NCBI GenBank assembly: GCA_021202465.1
Contig: JAJQCZ010000066.1
Location: 1-64,000 of the forward strand
Reading direction: 5' to 3'
DNA: 64,000 bases
Source: Lachnospiraceae bacterium
GTDB lineage: Bacteria > Bacillota > Clostridia > Lachnospirales > Lachnospiraceae
The notes beneath the pieces are model-generated. The model searched no databases, had not been told where the DNA came from, and saw only the letters and a list, made by a program, of their open reading frames with translations. Positions 7,001 through 14,932 of this stretch are shown one piece after another. Each line of letters begins with the position of its first letter. Positions within the stretch are counted from its first letter, which is position 1. Made by a program: the position numbers and the translations under genes.

Positions 7001-8729
7001 TTACTTGTCTGCATATCGGCACTTGATAAACTTTGCCTGATCTACGGGATAGGGCGCTGTCCTGCGTCGATGCTTTTCTACTGTGGCGATTTCTGCGACT
7101 TCCTCTCTGCCGTCCCTGCCAACGGGAACAACTACCATGTCACCAATGGTCAGGGAATCATCGTCTGTTCGATAGTGGTAGATTTGGCTGCTGTTTGGAA
7201 AAATGACTCCGCAAAAGGTATATACGGTCATGTCTGTATCGGCAAGCGAGTCAATTTCTGTCCTTACGAATCCTTGGGGGTTCGCTTTCCTTTGCGCCTC
7301 TGTAACCGCCGCCGTAAACGCTTCATCTGTTTCATAGTCAGTCACATTAAGACCGTATTGCTTGGCCTGCCGAGAACGCCACCTGCGCCACCCATATTTT
7401 TCTTGCCGAAGGTGCTCAGTATATTCCTCCTCCGTCTCGTAGTCCAGGGGATCTATTCCATACTCTGAGCCGTCTTCACAGGACTTTCTCCATGCGAAGC
7501 GACGAGAATACCGATATTGTTCACAGTTGGACTCGACGGAATAAATATAGCTATCTACTCTTTCCCGAATGCGGGGGGGGGAGTAAGCGCTGGAGGCGTT
7601 TATTCTCAATTTGAGCAATAATGGGGAGAATATGGAACTTGAAAGCTTCTACGGTTTCTAGCTCATCCCAATTTTCGCAGGCGGACAGGGTGCGCTCAAT
7701 AAAATCGCCCAGTTCCTCCCCACTTTCGTCTGGATGGGCAATAGCAGAACGGAACATATTCTCCGCAAGATTCTGCTGTTCATGCCCTAGTGCATATGCG
7801 ATATACTTTGCAGCAGCAGGAAACTCTGGGTTCTTTTCCAGAATGCCCATAAGGAAGTTGGGGCTAGCTGCCATTTCCTGAAGCATAGAATCAACAAACC
7901 CCGGCGGGTAATCCTCAAAGTTAAAAAGCATCCGGTTATAAAGTTCTGGCTTGTATTTCATATATTGGTTGTACGGGCCAAATTCCTGGATGCACCAACT
8001 CCATACTTTCGCAGCCAAAGTCGCATCTTCCTCAGCCAATTCCAGAAGCAGACTATCAAAGTACAGGATAATCGCTTCATCCTCATCTGGTATGTCAATG
8101 GGAAGTGAAAAGTTTTCTTTCACAGCCTGTACATACAGAAAGCCATCATAAACAGTCAGGTATTTTGCAGCAATAGTGTCAGAATTCAAGATAAACTCGC
8201 ACCGGGCGATTTCCTCCTCCAGACTGCTGTCAGTAGGAATATATGCAATGCCCTGCTTTAGTTCACAAAGATGATACGCTGCATCATATTTCCGCTTATT
8301 GGGATAATCGGACTCTTTGATGGCATCCAATGCTTCCTTTCCTGGGTAAGAAAGCTCGAAGGATAGAGAAAGCGGTATCGTTACAGGTTCTGATTGTGCA
8401 AGTCTGGCATTCTCAAGCGCTTCCTCGTATTCTTCCTCAGTTTCATAATCCTCCGGATCGATGCCTACATCAAAGCCATCTTCGCAGGAGATTCTCCAAT
8501 CACATTCGTCCTCAGCATCTTCAAAATCCTGTTGTGCAGAAGATAGATGTCCAACTGGATCGGAGAAATCCTCATCCGCAGGTCCTTCCTTGGTACATTC
8601 CTGGAAGATTTTCATAGCAAGCCATTGCTCGCCGAAATCTTCTTTGCCGTCATGGTTAAAATCAAACAAGCCACCAAAAGGATTGTCCCAAATGCTGCCC
8701 TTGCTTCCGCCACCACGATTTCTGCCCAT
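7001..8729 (-). pseudogene. CEDG/YGIDP-repeat protein with EF-hand-like loop, frameshifted at C9
   Basis: The family is not recognised. The frame from ATG 8729 ends at 7551 (392 residues), but a run of nine C (minus strand, 7573-7581) lies just before the stop. Removing one base joins it to the frame ending at 7001, giving about 575 residues. The N-terminus has a perfect EF-hand-type loop DFNHDGKEDFGE. Around residue 77 is SCEDGFDVGIDPEDYETEEEYEEAL; after the junction the same motif recurs (SCEDGSEYGIDPLDYETEEEY), then a weaker copy (QYGLNVTDYETDEAF). The middle is helical. The C-terminus (DSLTIGDMVVVPVGRDGREEVAEI) resembles a small beta domain seen in other unknown proteins. The second half has no convincing start of its own, supporting a single gene. 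Confidence 0.55.
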
Positions 8730-8836
8730 AAGTCCTGCCTCCTTCCTCCTGCTTCCTATATGGCGCTTATAAAGCGATATTTGCAGATTTCCAAGCCTTC
8801 ATTGATAATTTTGAAACGATTCAATCCGGCAAGCCT

Positions 8837-9154
8837 TTATTCACCAAGTGCAGCTATCATACGCCTCAACACGGCATTCAACTGACCAGATTCAAACCGT
8901 CTCATAAGGGAACCATTTGCAAAATGGTCTTCCCGGAGAAGCATAGTGAGGAGAGCAGTGGCAAGCTCATAGTCAGCCGCCGGTAAGCGCTCCAGTTCCT
9001 TGTCGCAGTTAATAGGCTCTGTTGTCATGTAGTCACCGTAATCATATCTCATGTCACCCATATCTTCAAGGAGCTTGTAATACAGTTCCTCCGTGTTGGG
9101 ATGGTCAATTGCGTATTGGATTCTCTCAATCTTTTCACACTTCGTCATATACAA
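8837..9154 (-). CDS. Small protein of unknown function (DUF6508-like C-terminus)
   Basis: This is 105 residues, acidic and helical. The tail DHFANGSLMRRFESGQLNAVLRRM resembles the C-terminal end of DUF6508 proteins, by memory only. It lies in the same-strand series of small genes downstream of the BREX-like genes, 9 bp after the previous gene's end, so it is probably co-transcribed. A gap of about 107 bp separates it from the next gene and shows no further coding sequence. Confidence 0.55.
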   Translation of the reverse strand: MYMTKCEKIERIQYAIDHPNTEELYYKLLEDMGDMRYDYGDYMTTEPINCDKELERLPAADYELATALLTMLLREDHFANGSLMRRFESGQLNAVLRRMIAALGE

Positions 9155-9163
9155 TTCTCCCGA

Positions 9164-9430
9164 TTAAAACCATACATTATGCATCTCAGATAAAAACGCT
9201 TCCGTTATTGGATAGCCGGAGGATTCTCCGATTACAGAATCCATTCCACAATACGGGCAGATAGCGGTTCTCCGGCGGTCACAGTTATTGTCATCTATGA
9301 TCCAGTCCTTGATTTCAGATGGATGGAAAATGTTAAGGCAATAGAAGCATCCGCAAATGGAATCCTTTTCAAGCTCCGGCTTATGGTTATTGCTAAATTT
9401 ATGCGCCGCATGATAATCAGATTTCTTCAC
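9164..9430 (-). CDS. Small zinc-binding cytoplasmic protein
   Basis: This is 88 residues. Two Cys pairs are present, CGCFYC in the first half and CPYCG in the second, which would bind one zinc ion. The order matches a widespread small 'cytoplasmic protein' family (SEIKDWIDD...TAICPYCGMDSVIG) whose function is unknown. It has no membrane or signal segment. Same-strand neighbours are 32 and 9 bp away. Confidence 0.7.
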   Translation of the reverse strand: MKKSDYHAAHKFSNNHKPELEKDSICGCFYCLNIFHPSEIKDWIIDDNNCDRRRTAICPYCGMDSVIGESSGYPITEAFLSEMHNVWF

Positions 9431-9462
9431 CTTTGCCGCAAAGCTCCTTTCCAGCTACGTCG

Positions 9463-10194
9463 TTATAATAAATCCTGCGGTATAATGGGCGGGCGACTAT
9501 GTAAGAATCCAAAGGAAACGGCAATCCCTTTATGGTCAGAAAGATGCTTACCTTCATTCCATTCCTGGATGGACACGGGCGCTGCGCCGATAAAGGACTT
9601 TGAAATGGCAATGTGGTCGATGCACTCCGGCCTGTCCTTCGTGAGCAATTCCATCCCCATGCTGTCGAAACAGGCTAACATCTTAGACCTTGCAGCGCTG
9701 TGCGGGTAATAGCTATCCGCAAAGCTGCAATTGTAGTCGCCCAAAAAGCAAATGGAATGTCCTTCGCCGGCCAAATTCTGGAGATCCTCCATTTGTCCTT
9801 GTAAATCGTCCATATAGAACGGCTTTCTGTGTCCATAAATTCCTATGATTGAGCCATATACCAGCAGATTGCCCATCTCGGTTTGCAGCTCTACACAAAT
9901 GGCGGTAGCGGCATCGTAGGTTGGATGGCACCGGACACACGGGTACCTGGTATATAGGATTACCCGCCGCTCTGTTGGCGCATACTGCACCGGCGTGGGG
10001 TATGGGGGCAACTCGTGAGCCTTTGGCGGCTGGGTAGAGAAGCAAAATGGATACCCCGAAGGTTTCACCTGTTCATCGGCTTCGGTCAATACAAGAATGT
10101 CTGCGTTTTCCTGCTCGCAGGCAGCGATAATGGCTCCCAGTTTTTTCTTCCTCTGGGCACGTTCTATGTTCCAGGTTGCAATCTTCATCTCCAA
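9463..10194 (-). CDS. Endonuclease/exonuclease/phosphatase-fold enzyme
   Basis: This is 243 residues, the normal length of a single EEP domain. Family motifs appear in order: TWNIE near residue 8 (metal-binding Glu), the ILTEAD-type strand, GIYGHRK (substrate His region), FLGDYN (catalytic Asp and Asn) and SDHKG near the end (Asp-His pair). EEP enzymes hydrolyse phosphodiester bonds in DNA, RNA or lipids with Mg2+; the substrate cannot be read here. No signal peptide is present, so it acts inside the cell. It lies in the accessory tail of the defence block, where a nuclease would be in keeping, but a link to BREX is only positional. Confidence 0.8.
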   Translation of the reverse strand: MEMKIATWNIERAQRKKKLGAIIAACEQENADILVLTEADEQVKPSGYPFCFSTQPPKAHELPPYPTPVQYAPTERRVILYTRYPCVRCHPTYDAATAICVELQTEMGNLLVYGSIIGIYGHRKPFYMDDLQGQMEDLQNLAGEGHSICFLGDYNCSFADSYYPHSAARSKMLACFDSMGMELLTKDRPECIDHIAISKSFIGAAPVSIQEWNEGKHLSDHKGIAVSFGFLHSRPPIIPQDLL

Positions 10195-10202
10195 ATCACC
10201 CT

Positions 10203-10445
10203 TTATTGGTCATCCATGAATGCATCAAACGCTTCCATACGGTCAATCCATTCAAGATCTTTTTGCTTCTTCGTCCTACTGTCAAGAACGATAGCATTGG
10301 GGTATCGCTTCAAAATTTCTGCTCTCATTTTACGCTGTTCGGCCTTCGTTGTAGGAACAAGTTTTGTGCCGCCCCACCAGGTCTTTTGGCGCTTCTGTGT
10401 TATATCATAGACTGGTACAGGTGCTTTTTTCTTTTTGCCAAACAT
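10203..10445 (-). CDS. Small basic protein of unknown function
   Basis: This is 80 residues from ATG 10445, preceded by AAGGAG; a slightly longer frame starts at 10472 without a site. The N-terminus is very basic (MFGKKKKAPVPVYD) and the tail acidic (DRMEAFDAFMDDQ), with RTKKQKDLEWIDRM in between. No known domain is visible. It is placed 8 bp upstream of the EEP gene, so both may be translated together. Confidence 0.5.
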   Translation of the reverse strand: MFGKKKKAPVPVYDITQKRQKTWWGGTKLVPTTKAEQRKMRAEILKRYPNAIVLDSRTKKQKDLEWIDRMEAFDAFMDDQ

Positions 10446-10472
10446 CTTTTCTCCTTGCCCATAACCATCCAA

Positions 10473-11096
10473 TTATAGGTCAATTTGTGGCTTTCGCGAT
10501 TTGGATATTTCCACAATCAAGTTTCCAGCCAAAACAATGACATTTCCATCTTCGCAATCCACATTTATGCATTGCCGGAATTCGTAATCATATCTATTGC
10601 CAATCCACTGGAAGTATCTACATGCTCCTAAAGTTTTAGTGTCAGAACTGTCCTTAAATATTAGAAGTCTGCCAGAGCCGAAGATCCAAGTGAAGTCATA
10701 ACTCCCAGCAGGAATTTCTTCACCCACCGTGTACTGCCCGTTTGCCAGTTGGTTTTTCTGAAGCTGAACAGAGGCACTTCCTTTCTTTGACTCCCCGCGG
10801 ACATGAAATTCTTTATTTGGAGGGTCAATTGCCAGTTGCAGCAACCTCGTGCATTCATCAGTGCCAGACATGGCTGTGATAATTTTCTTTTTACCGTCTT
10901 TGAATGTTACGCTGAACTTGGTTTCTGTTCCAGAAGGTACATTCTCGTCCATTGCAATAACACGGCTATCGCCAATACTGGAGCCGAAACTAAGGCCCAA
11001 ATTGCTTTTCCTTTTATAAAGCTGTGTCTGCTCCAATACAACCACTGAAACGATACTCTCAAAATCGATTTTCAATCTCCTAGAAAGCAGGCCCAC
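10473..11096 (-). CDS. Protein of unknown function with an 'IPAGSYDF' beta module
   Basis: The best start is GTG 11096, with AGGAGG nine bases upstream (11106-11111), giving 207 residues; a longer frame to 11225 overlaps another small gene and has no site. The N-terminal half contains a PH-like stretch (FSVTFKDGKKKIITAMSG). The C-terminal half has GQYTVGEEIPAGSYDFTW, a motif common in uncharacterised Bacillota proteins, where it forms a small beta domain. No signal peptide is seen. Function is unknown. Confidence 0.6.
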   Translation of the reverse strand: MGLLSRRLKIDFESIVSVVVLEQTQLYKRKSNLGLSFGSSIGDSRVIAMDENVPSGTETKFSVTFKDGKKKIITAMSGTDECTRLLQLAIDPPNKEFHVRGESKKGSASVQLQKNQLANGQYTVGEEIPAGSYDFTWIFGSGRLLIFKDSSDTKTLGACRYFQWIGNRYDYEFRQCINVDCEDGNVIVLAGNLIVEISKSRKPQIDL

Positions 11097-11109
11097 CTGC
11101 CAACACCTC

Positions 11110-11271
11110 CTAATAATCTTTACTTTGCGCTTCCTTCCACGCTTCGAAACGTTCGACATTTTTGGGGTCGGAATAGAATTTTTCACAAGCTTTAATGAGA
11201 GATCTACAAAGCATCTCAAGTTCAAAATCCGGAATTTGACTTAGATCAATCTTGAAATTGTTTTCTTCCAT
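11110..11271 (-). CDS. 53-residue protein of unknown function
   Basis: ATG 11271 to TAG 11110 encodes a charged, helical protein beginning MEENNFKIDLSQ and ending WKEAQSKDY. The composition is protein-like (Phe, Tyr and Leu spaced through an amphipathic helix). The stop codon overlaps the AGGAGG site of the following gene, indicating coupled translation. Confidence 0.5.
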   Translation of the reverse strand: MEENNFKIDLSQIPDFELEMLCRSLIKACEKFYSDPKNVERFEAWKEAQSKDY

Positions 11272-11432
11272 GGCGATACCTTTTCATTTCTTTCGCTGTA
11301 TGAACGGCAAGAGCACTCGCAATATTAGTTGCGATAGTTGCAGAATACTTCGACTCACGAATTATCTTAAGTTATAGTTAGTACAAAATTGGCGCTAACA
11401 GGGTGTCTTTTTTGCTATCCATGCTTACCATA

Positions 11433-12113
11433 TTATGGTGCAGTTCCATTTTTAGCAGATTTAAGAGCGTCATCATACTCATCAGCTGTTTCAAAGTCCT
11501 CAGGTCGGATGCCATATCTTGTTCCGTCTTCGCAATATTTCCGCCAGCGGTATTTTCTACTTTCGTTCGGCGCATATGGGCTTTTGGCTTGTATTGCCTC
11601 ATCTGGTTCAGTCGATACTGCAACATCATGAGCCAATTCTTCTTTTGCCGCTTGCAATGCGCTTTCATAGTCATCAGCAGAGTCAAAATCATACGGATTT
11701 AATCCGTATTCTGACCCGTCTGCACAATACTCTCTCCAAACTCCCGCTTCTAAAGGCTGTTTGATTCCAGGAGATGGCGAGTCTATAGGACTAACAAATG
11801 GTGTGGTATTGCCAATAGAGCTTGAACGGTTCTGCTGTGCCTGTTGCTCTTCCATACTATTTAAGGCATTACAAAGCCCGATAAGGCCACCCGAGTTGAT
11901 TATTCCGCTACTTCCTCTGCGCATTGCGCCCATCCCATAGACAGTAGCAGCAGCTTTTGCAGATTCTTCTCCGCAACCATTTTGGAAATCTTTCCTGACT
12001 CTGTGATTGACGTACAATCCCATAGCAGCAGCGCCAGCAAGATCAATCATAGTATTGAGAGGTTCTGGACATCGACCTTTATTTCTTCGACTCTTTTTTC
12101 GCCTTTTACTCAT
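11433..12113 (-). CDS. CEDG/YGIRP-repeat protein
   Basis: This is 226 residues from ATG 12113, with AAGGAG six bases upstream. The N-terminus is strongly basic (MSKRRKKSRRNKGR), followed by a small-residue-rich helix (LAGAAAMGLYV) and a Ser/Pro/Gln linker. The C-terminal half holds two copies of a repeat: WREYCADGSEYGLNPYDF with DYESAL, and WRKYCEDGTRYGIRPEDF with EYDDAL, about 65 residues apart. The same repeat appears in the gene at 7001-8729. I do not recognise a function. It begins 33 bp after the end of the restored cysteine desulfurase frame, on the same strand. The 160-bp stretch 11272-11432 after it shows no convincing gene. Confidence 0.6.
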   Translation of the reverse strand: MSKRRKKSRRNKGRCPEPLNTMIDLAGAAAMGLYVNHRVRKDFQNGCGEESAKAAATVYGMGAMRRGSSGIINSGGLIGLCNALNSMEEQQAQQNRSSSIGNTTPFVSPIDSPSPGIKQPLEAGVWREYCADGSEYGLNPYDFDSADDYESALQAAKEELAHDVAVSTEPDEAIQAKSPYAPNESRKYRWRKYCEDGTRYGIRPEDFETADEYDDALKSAKNGTAP

Positions 12114-12145
12114 AGCAATCTCCTTCTTTGCCACTCATAGTGATG

Positions 12146-13271
12146 TTACCGCAGAATCTTTCGCAAAGCGGAGGCAATAAAATCTACATCATCTACCGTG
12201 TTAGCTCTGCTAAGTGAAATCCGAATTGTTCCTTTTGCATATGTCTCATCAAGACCTATGGCTCGCAGCACATGGGATATCTGTGTTTTTTTTGCTGTCA
12301 CAGGCAGAACCGGTAGATACGCAAATTCCCATTAAATCCAGGCGATGGAGAAGTGCCTCTCCATCGCTGCTTTGGAACGATAAGCTGATATTTCCAGGAA
12401 GGTGGTTCTCGCTACCGTTTCTAATAAAGTCCAACTTGGCGGAGCGCAAGGCATCAATGAGTCTGGCCTCCAACGAATTCAAATATGACGATGTTTCTGC
12501 CTGCGATGAAGTGTTTTTCCGTAGAGCGACAGCCATGCCAACGATAGATGCTATGTTTTCCGTACCTGCTCGCATACCGAATTCCTGTGCGCCGCCACTA
12601 ATAAAGGAGTGCAGAGGCGTTCCGCTTTTGATATACAGGAAACCAATTCCCTTGGGACCGTTAAATTTGTGTGCAGAGGCAGAGAGCATATCCACGCCAA
12701 GTTCACGCACATCGACCTTTATATGCCCCAAAGCCTGGACTGCATCGGTGTGAAAAACAGCGCCTGCAAGATGACTTTCCCGTGCAAGAGAGGGAATATC
12801 CTGAATCGTTCCAATCTCGTTGTTCGCCATCATGATGGATACCAGCCGGGTATTGGGGGTTATCCTTTTAGAAAGCTCCTCGGCATGAACGATTCCGGCG
12901 GAATCAACCGAAAGGTAGGTGACTGGATATCCCATATGCTCAATATCTTGACACGCACGAAGAATCGCATGATGCTCAATCTGTGAAGTAAGTATCTCTC
13001 CTTTTTCTGGACCAGAAAAAGCGCCGCCCTTTATTGCCCAGTTGTCACTTTCTGTGCCGCCAGAAGTAAATATAATTTCTTCTGGGCTGGCACCGATACA
13101 TTCGGCAATTATTTCACGGGATTCTCGGAGAGCTTTTTTTGCTGATCTGGCGAAAGAATACGGTTGCGAGGCGTTGCCGTACTCGTTCAGAAGAAACGGC
13201 TGCATTGCCTCAAAAGCATCCCTATCCAATTGTGTTGTTGCTGCATTGTCAGCATAAATCAACCGTTTCAT
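12146..13271 (-). pseudogene. Cysteine desulfurase (IscS/DndA type), frameshifted at A8
   Basis: The frame from ATG 13271 shows the class-V aminotransferase fold: NAATTQ near the start, TSGGTESDN (PLP phosphate site), the PLP lysine in SASAHKFNGPKG, and the active-site Cys in STGSACDS. In minus-strand sense eight A follow (12286-12293). As written the frame then ends after 20 foreign residues at 12249 (340 aa). Dropping one A gives KKTQISHVLRAIGLDE...GTIRISLSR and a normal end at 12146 (374 aa). The enzyme takes sulfur from cysteine as a persulfide and hands it to an acceptor. Placement 9 bp after the small zinc gene of the BREX-like operon makes BrxP, a PP-loop enzyme, the likely acceptor. 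The break may be real, slippage-corrected, or a sequencing error. Confidence 0.85.
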
Positions 13272-13280
13272 ATTCTCACC

Positions 13281-13478
13281 TCACTGGAAGAGTTTACAAC
13301 CTTCTTCTTTGAATTCTTCAATCTTATCCAAAAGTTCTTGAACGCTGCATCCAAGATAATCTGCCAAACAGTCCATGCAATATAAGTTTTCGATTCCTTC
13401 GCCTAAAAGTTTCTTGTTGATCCCTACAGTATCTTTATCGAGGTGCGCTTTCCCACAAATAACACATTCAGTCCTCAT
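13281..13478 (-). CDS. Small zinc-ribbon-like protein between brxL and cysteine desulfurase
   Basis: This is 65 residues from ATG 13478, which lies inside the last codons of brxL (11-bp overlap), so it is translated by coupling. It has CVICG at the N-terminus and CMDC in the middle, enough for one zinc site, followed by an amphipathic C-terminal helix (VQELLDKIEEFKEEG). I do not recognise the family. Its position between BrxL and a sulfur-donating enzyme suggests an adaptor or sulfur/zinc handling role, which is inference only. Confidence 0.65.
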   Translation of the reverse strand: MRTECVICGKAHLDKDTVGINKKLLGEGIENLYCMDCLADYLGCSVQELLDKIEEFKEEGCKLFQ

Positions 13479-14919
13479 TCGGAATCTCCCTGAGGGAAAA
13501 GGTTGGAACATCCTTCCCTTTGTACTCTTTGTCAAGAATAGCTAATTGTCTTTTGATGATTCTACGCATCTTTACAGCAGGACGGAGACAGTATTGCTGA
13601 AAACGTCTCGGATTGATATCCTGTACTTTCCTAACATTTGGGAACAACAGCTTTAAATAGGCAGTTGTAATCCTCTTAACAGCCTCTGTATCACGGGTAT
13701 CAGCTTTTTCCGGAACCTCGACTATCTGATCCACTATTGCTCTATAACTGACATCGTTACGGAGTTCATGCAAAATGGTGCAAAAGTACTCTGAGTTTAG
13801 CGCCCAACCAGATAGTTTCAAATCATCGTTCATCCTAGGAATATCCCAGCCTTTAATAAAACCATGGATACGGTCAACCAAAGCACTTTCCTGAAACAAT
13901 GGCGGAAGTTCGGAGAACATATTCTGATATTCATCCATGTTGTCTTGAGCAATGTTGCCTAGGAAAACAATTCCCGCATCCGATTTGCCCTCATACCCGC
14001 TTATATTGAATTGACCATACTCCATATAGCCTTGCATGATGGAACGCATTTCGTTCACATCACCAAACTGGACCAGCTTTACTTCGTCTATTGCTACAAA
14101 GTCGTTCCCAGTAATAAACCCCGGAGCTTTTCGTGCGACATCATAGAACATCTTTGCTCGAGTAACCTTGCCACCATCAGTCAATAGACCATACTTACTC
14201 ACATGGCCAAAGACATATGATTTGCCTGTTCCTTTTGGTGCGAGTTCAATCAAGTTTAATCGCTTCTCCACAAAGGGAAGAATGCGTGTTAGCATAGCAA
14301 GTTTCTGGTCTTCCGACTCATAGCCATCCGCATTATAGTCTATTGCGCCCAAAAGAACATCAATCCACTCAGCGATGGTGAACTCATTACGAACATCCTT
14401 ATAATAGTCAAGGTCAATCGTATATGGGCAGAAATTCGTAAAGCCAGTTAGTCGGATTTTTCCTGGTACCTTTGGCTTTGCAAAGTCATCTGGAGGTCTG
14501 TATCCCAGCTCTACAACGCCCCAGATTTCCTGACCGCCGACCAATTCACCACGGTACGCCTCCCATGTGGATGCATCAATAATCGTTTCCTTATTCGTTA
14601 AGCCAAAATCTGGCAATGCAAAAGTTATCTCACCTGTCTTAATACTAATATCGACTGAAATTCTAGTGAGAATTTGAATGCGCTCGTTATCATTGATAAT
14701 CCGATCCTTGATACTGATCCATTCTTCTTTGTTTGGAAGATAGGTGTGAACGAACTCAGTAAGCTCTTCGATGTCGAGATTCCCTTCGTCATCTGCGAAT
14801 TTTTTCAAAAGCCAATCCCGCAGGAAAGAAGGAAGTCCAAGCGCCGAAAAAAAGTTGCTTTTCTTCAAGTCCTTATATACGACCATCTCGTCAAAACATT
14901 CTCTTAGTTTATCTGTCAC
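13468..14919 (-). CDS. brxL: BrxL, AAA+ protein of a BREX system
   Basis: This is about 483 residues from GTG 14919, with AAGGAGG eight bases upstream (14928-14934); a longer frame to 14952 overlaps pglZ and lacks a site. The N-terminal 200 residues contain the DNA-binding-type domain of BrxL. The AAA+ core has Walker A APKGTGKS near residue 230 and Walker B FVAIDEV near 277. The chain ends about 190 residues after the core; BrxL of type 1 BREX is close to 680 residues with a Lon-like C-terminal domain, which I do not see here. BrxL proteins form hexameric rings on DNA and are needed for phage restriction in some systems. It is co-transcribed after pglZ. Confidence 0.85.
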   Translation of the reverse strand: MTDKLRECFDEMVVYKDLKKSNFFSALGLPSFLRDWLLKKFADDEGNLDIEELTEFVHTYLPNKEEWISIKDRIINDNERIQILTRISVDISIKTGEITFALPDFGLTNKETIIDASTWEAYRGELVGGQEIWGVVELGYRPPDDFAKPKVPGKIRLTGFTNFCPYTIDLDYYKDVRNEFTIAEWIDVLLGAIDYNADGYESEDQKLAMLTRILPFVEKRLNLIELAPKGTGKSYVFGHVSKYGLLTDGGKVTRAKMFYDVARKAPGFITGNDFVAIDEVKLVQFGDVNEMRSIMQGYMEYGQFNISGYEGKSDAGIVFLGNIAQDNMDEYQNMFSELPPLFQESALVDRIHGFIKGWDIPRMNDDLKLSGWALNSEYFCTILHELRNDVSYRAIVDQIVEVPEKADTRDTEAVKRITTAYLKLLFPNVRKVQDINPRRFQQYCLRPAVKMRRIIKRQLAILDKEYKGKDVPTFSLREIPNED

Positions 14920-14932
14920 AGATAATCCCTCC

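Noticed and set aside
11272-11432. Protein-like stretch (ESKYSATIATNIASALAVHTAKEM) on the minus strand
   Set aside because: No ATG, GTG or TTG start in frame and too short; it may be a gene remnant but cannot be supported.
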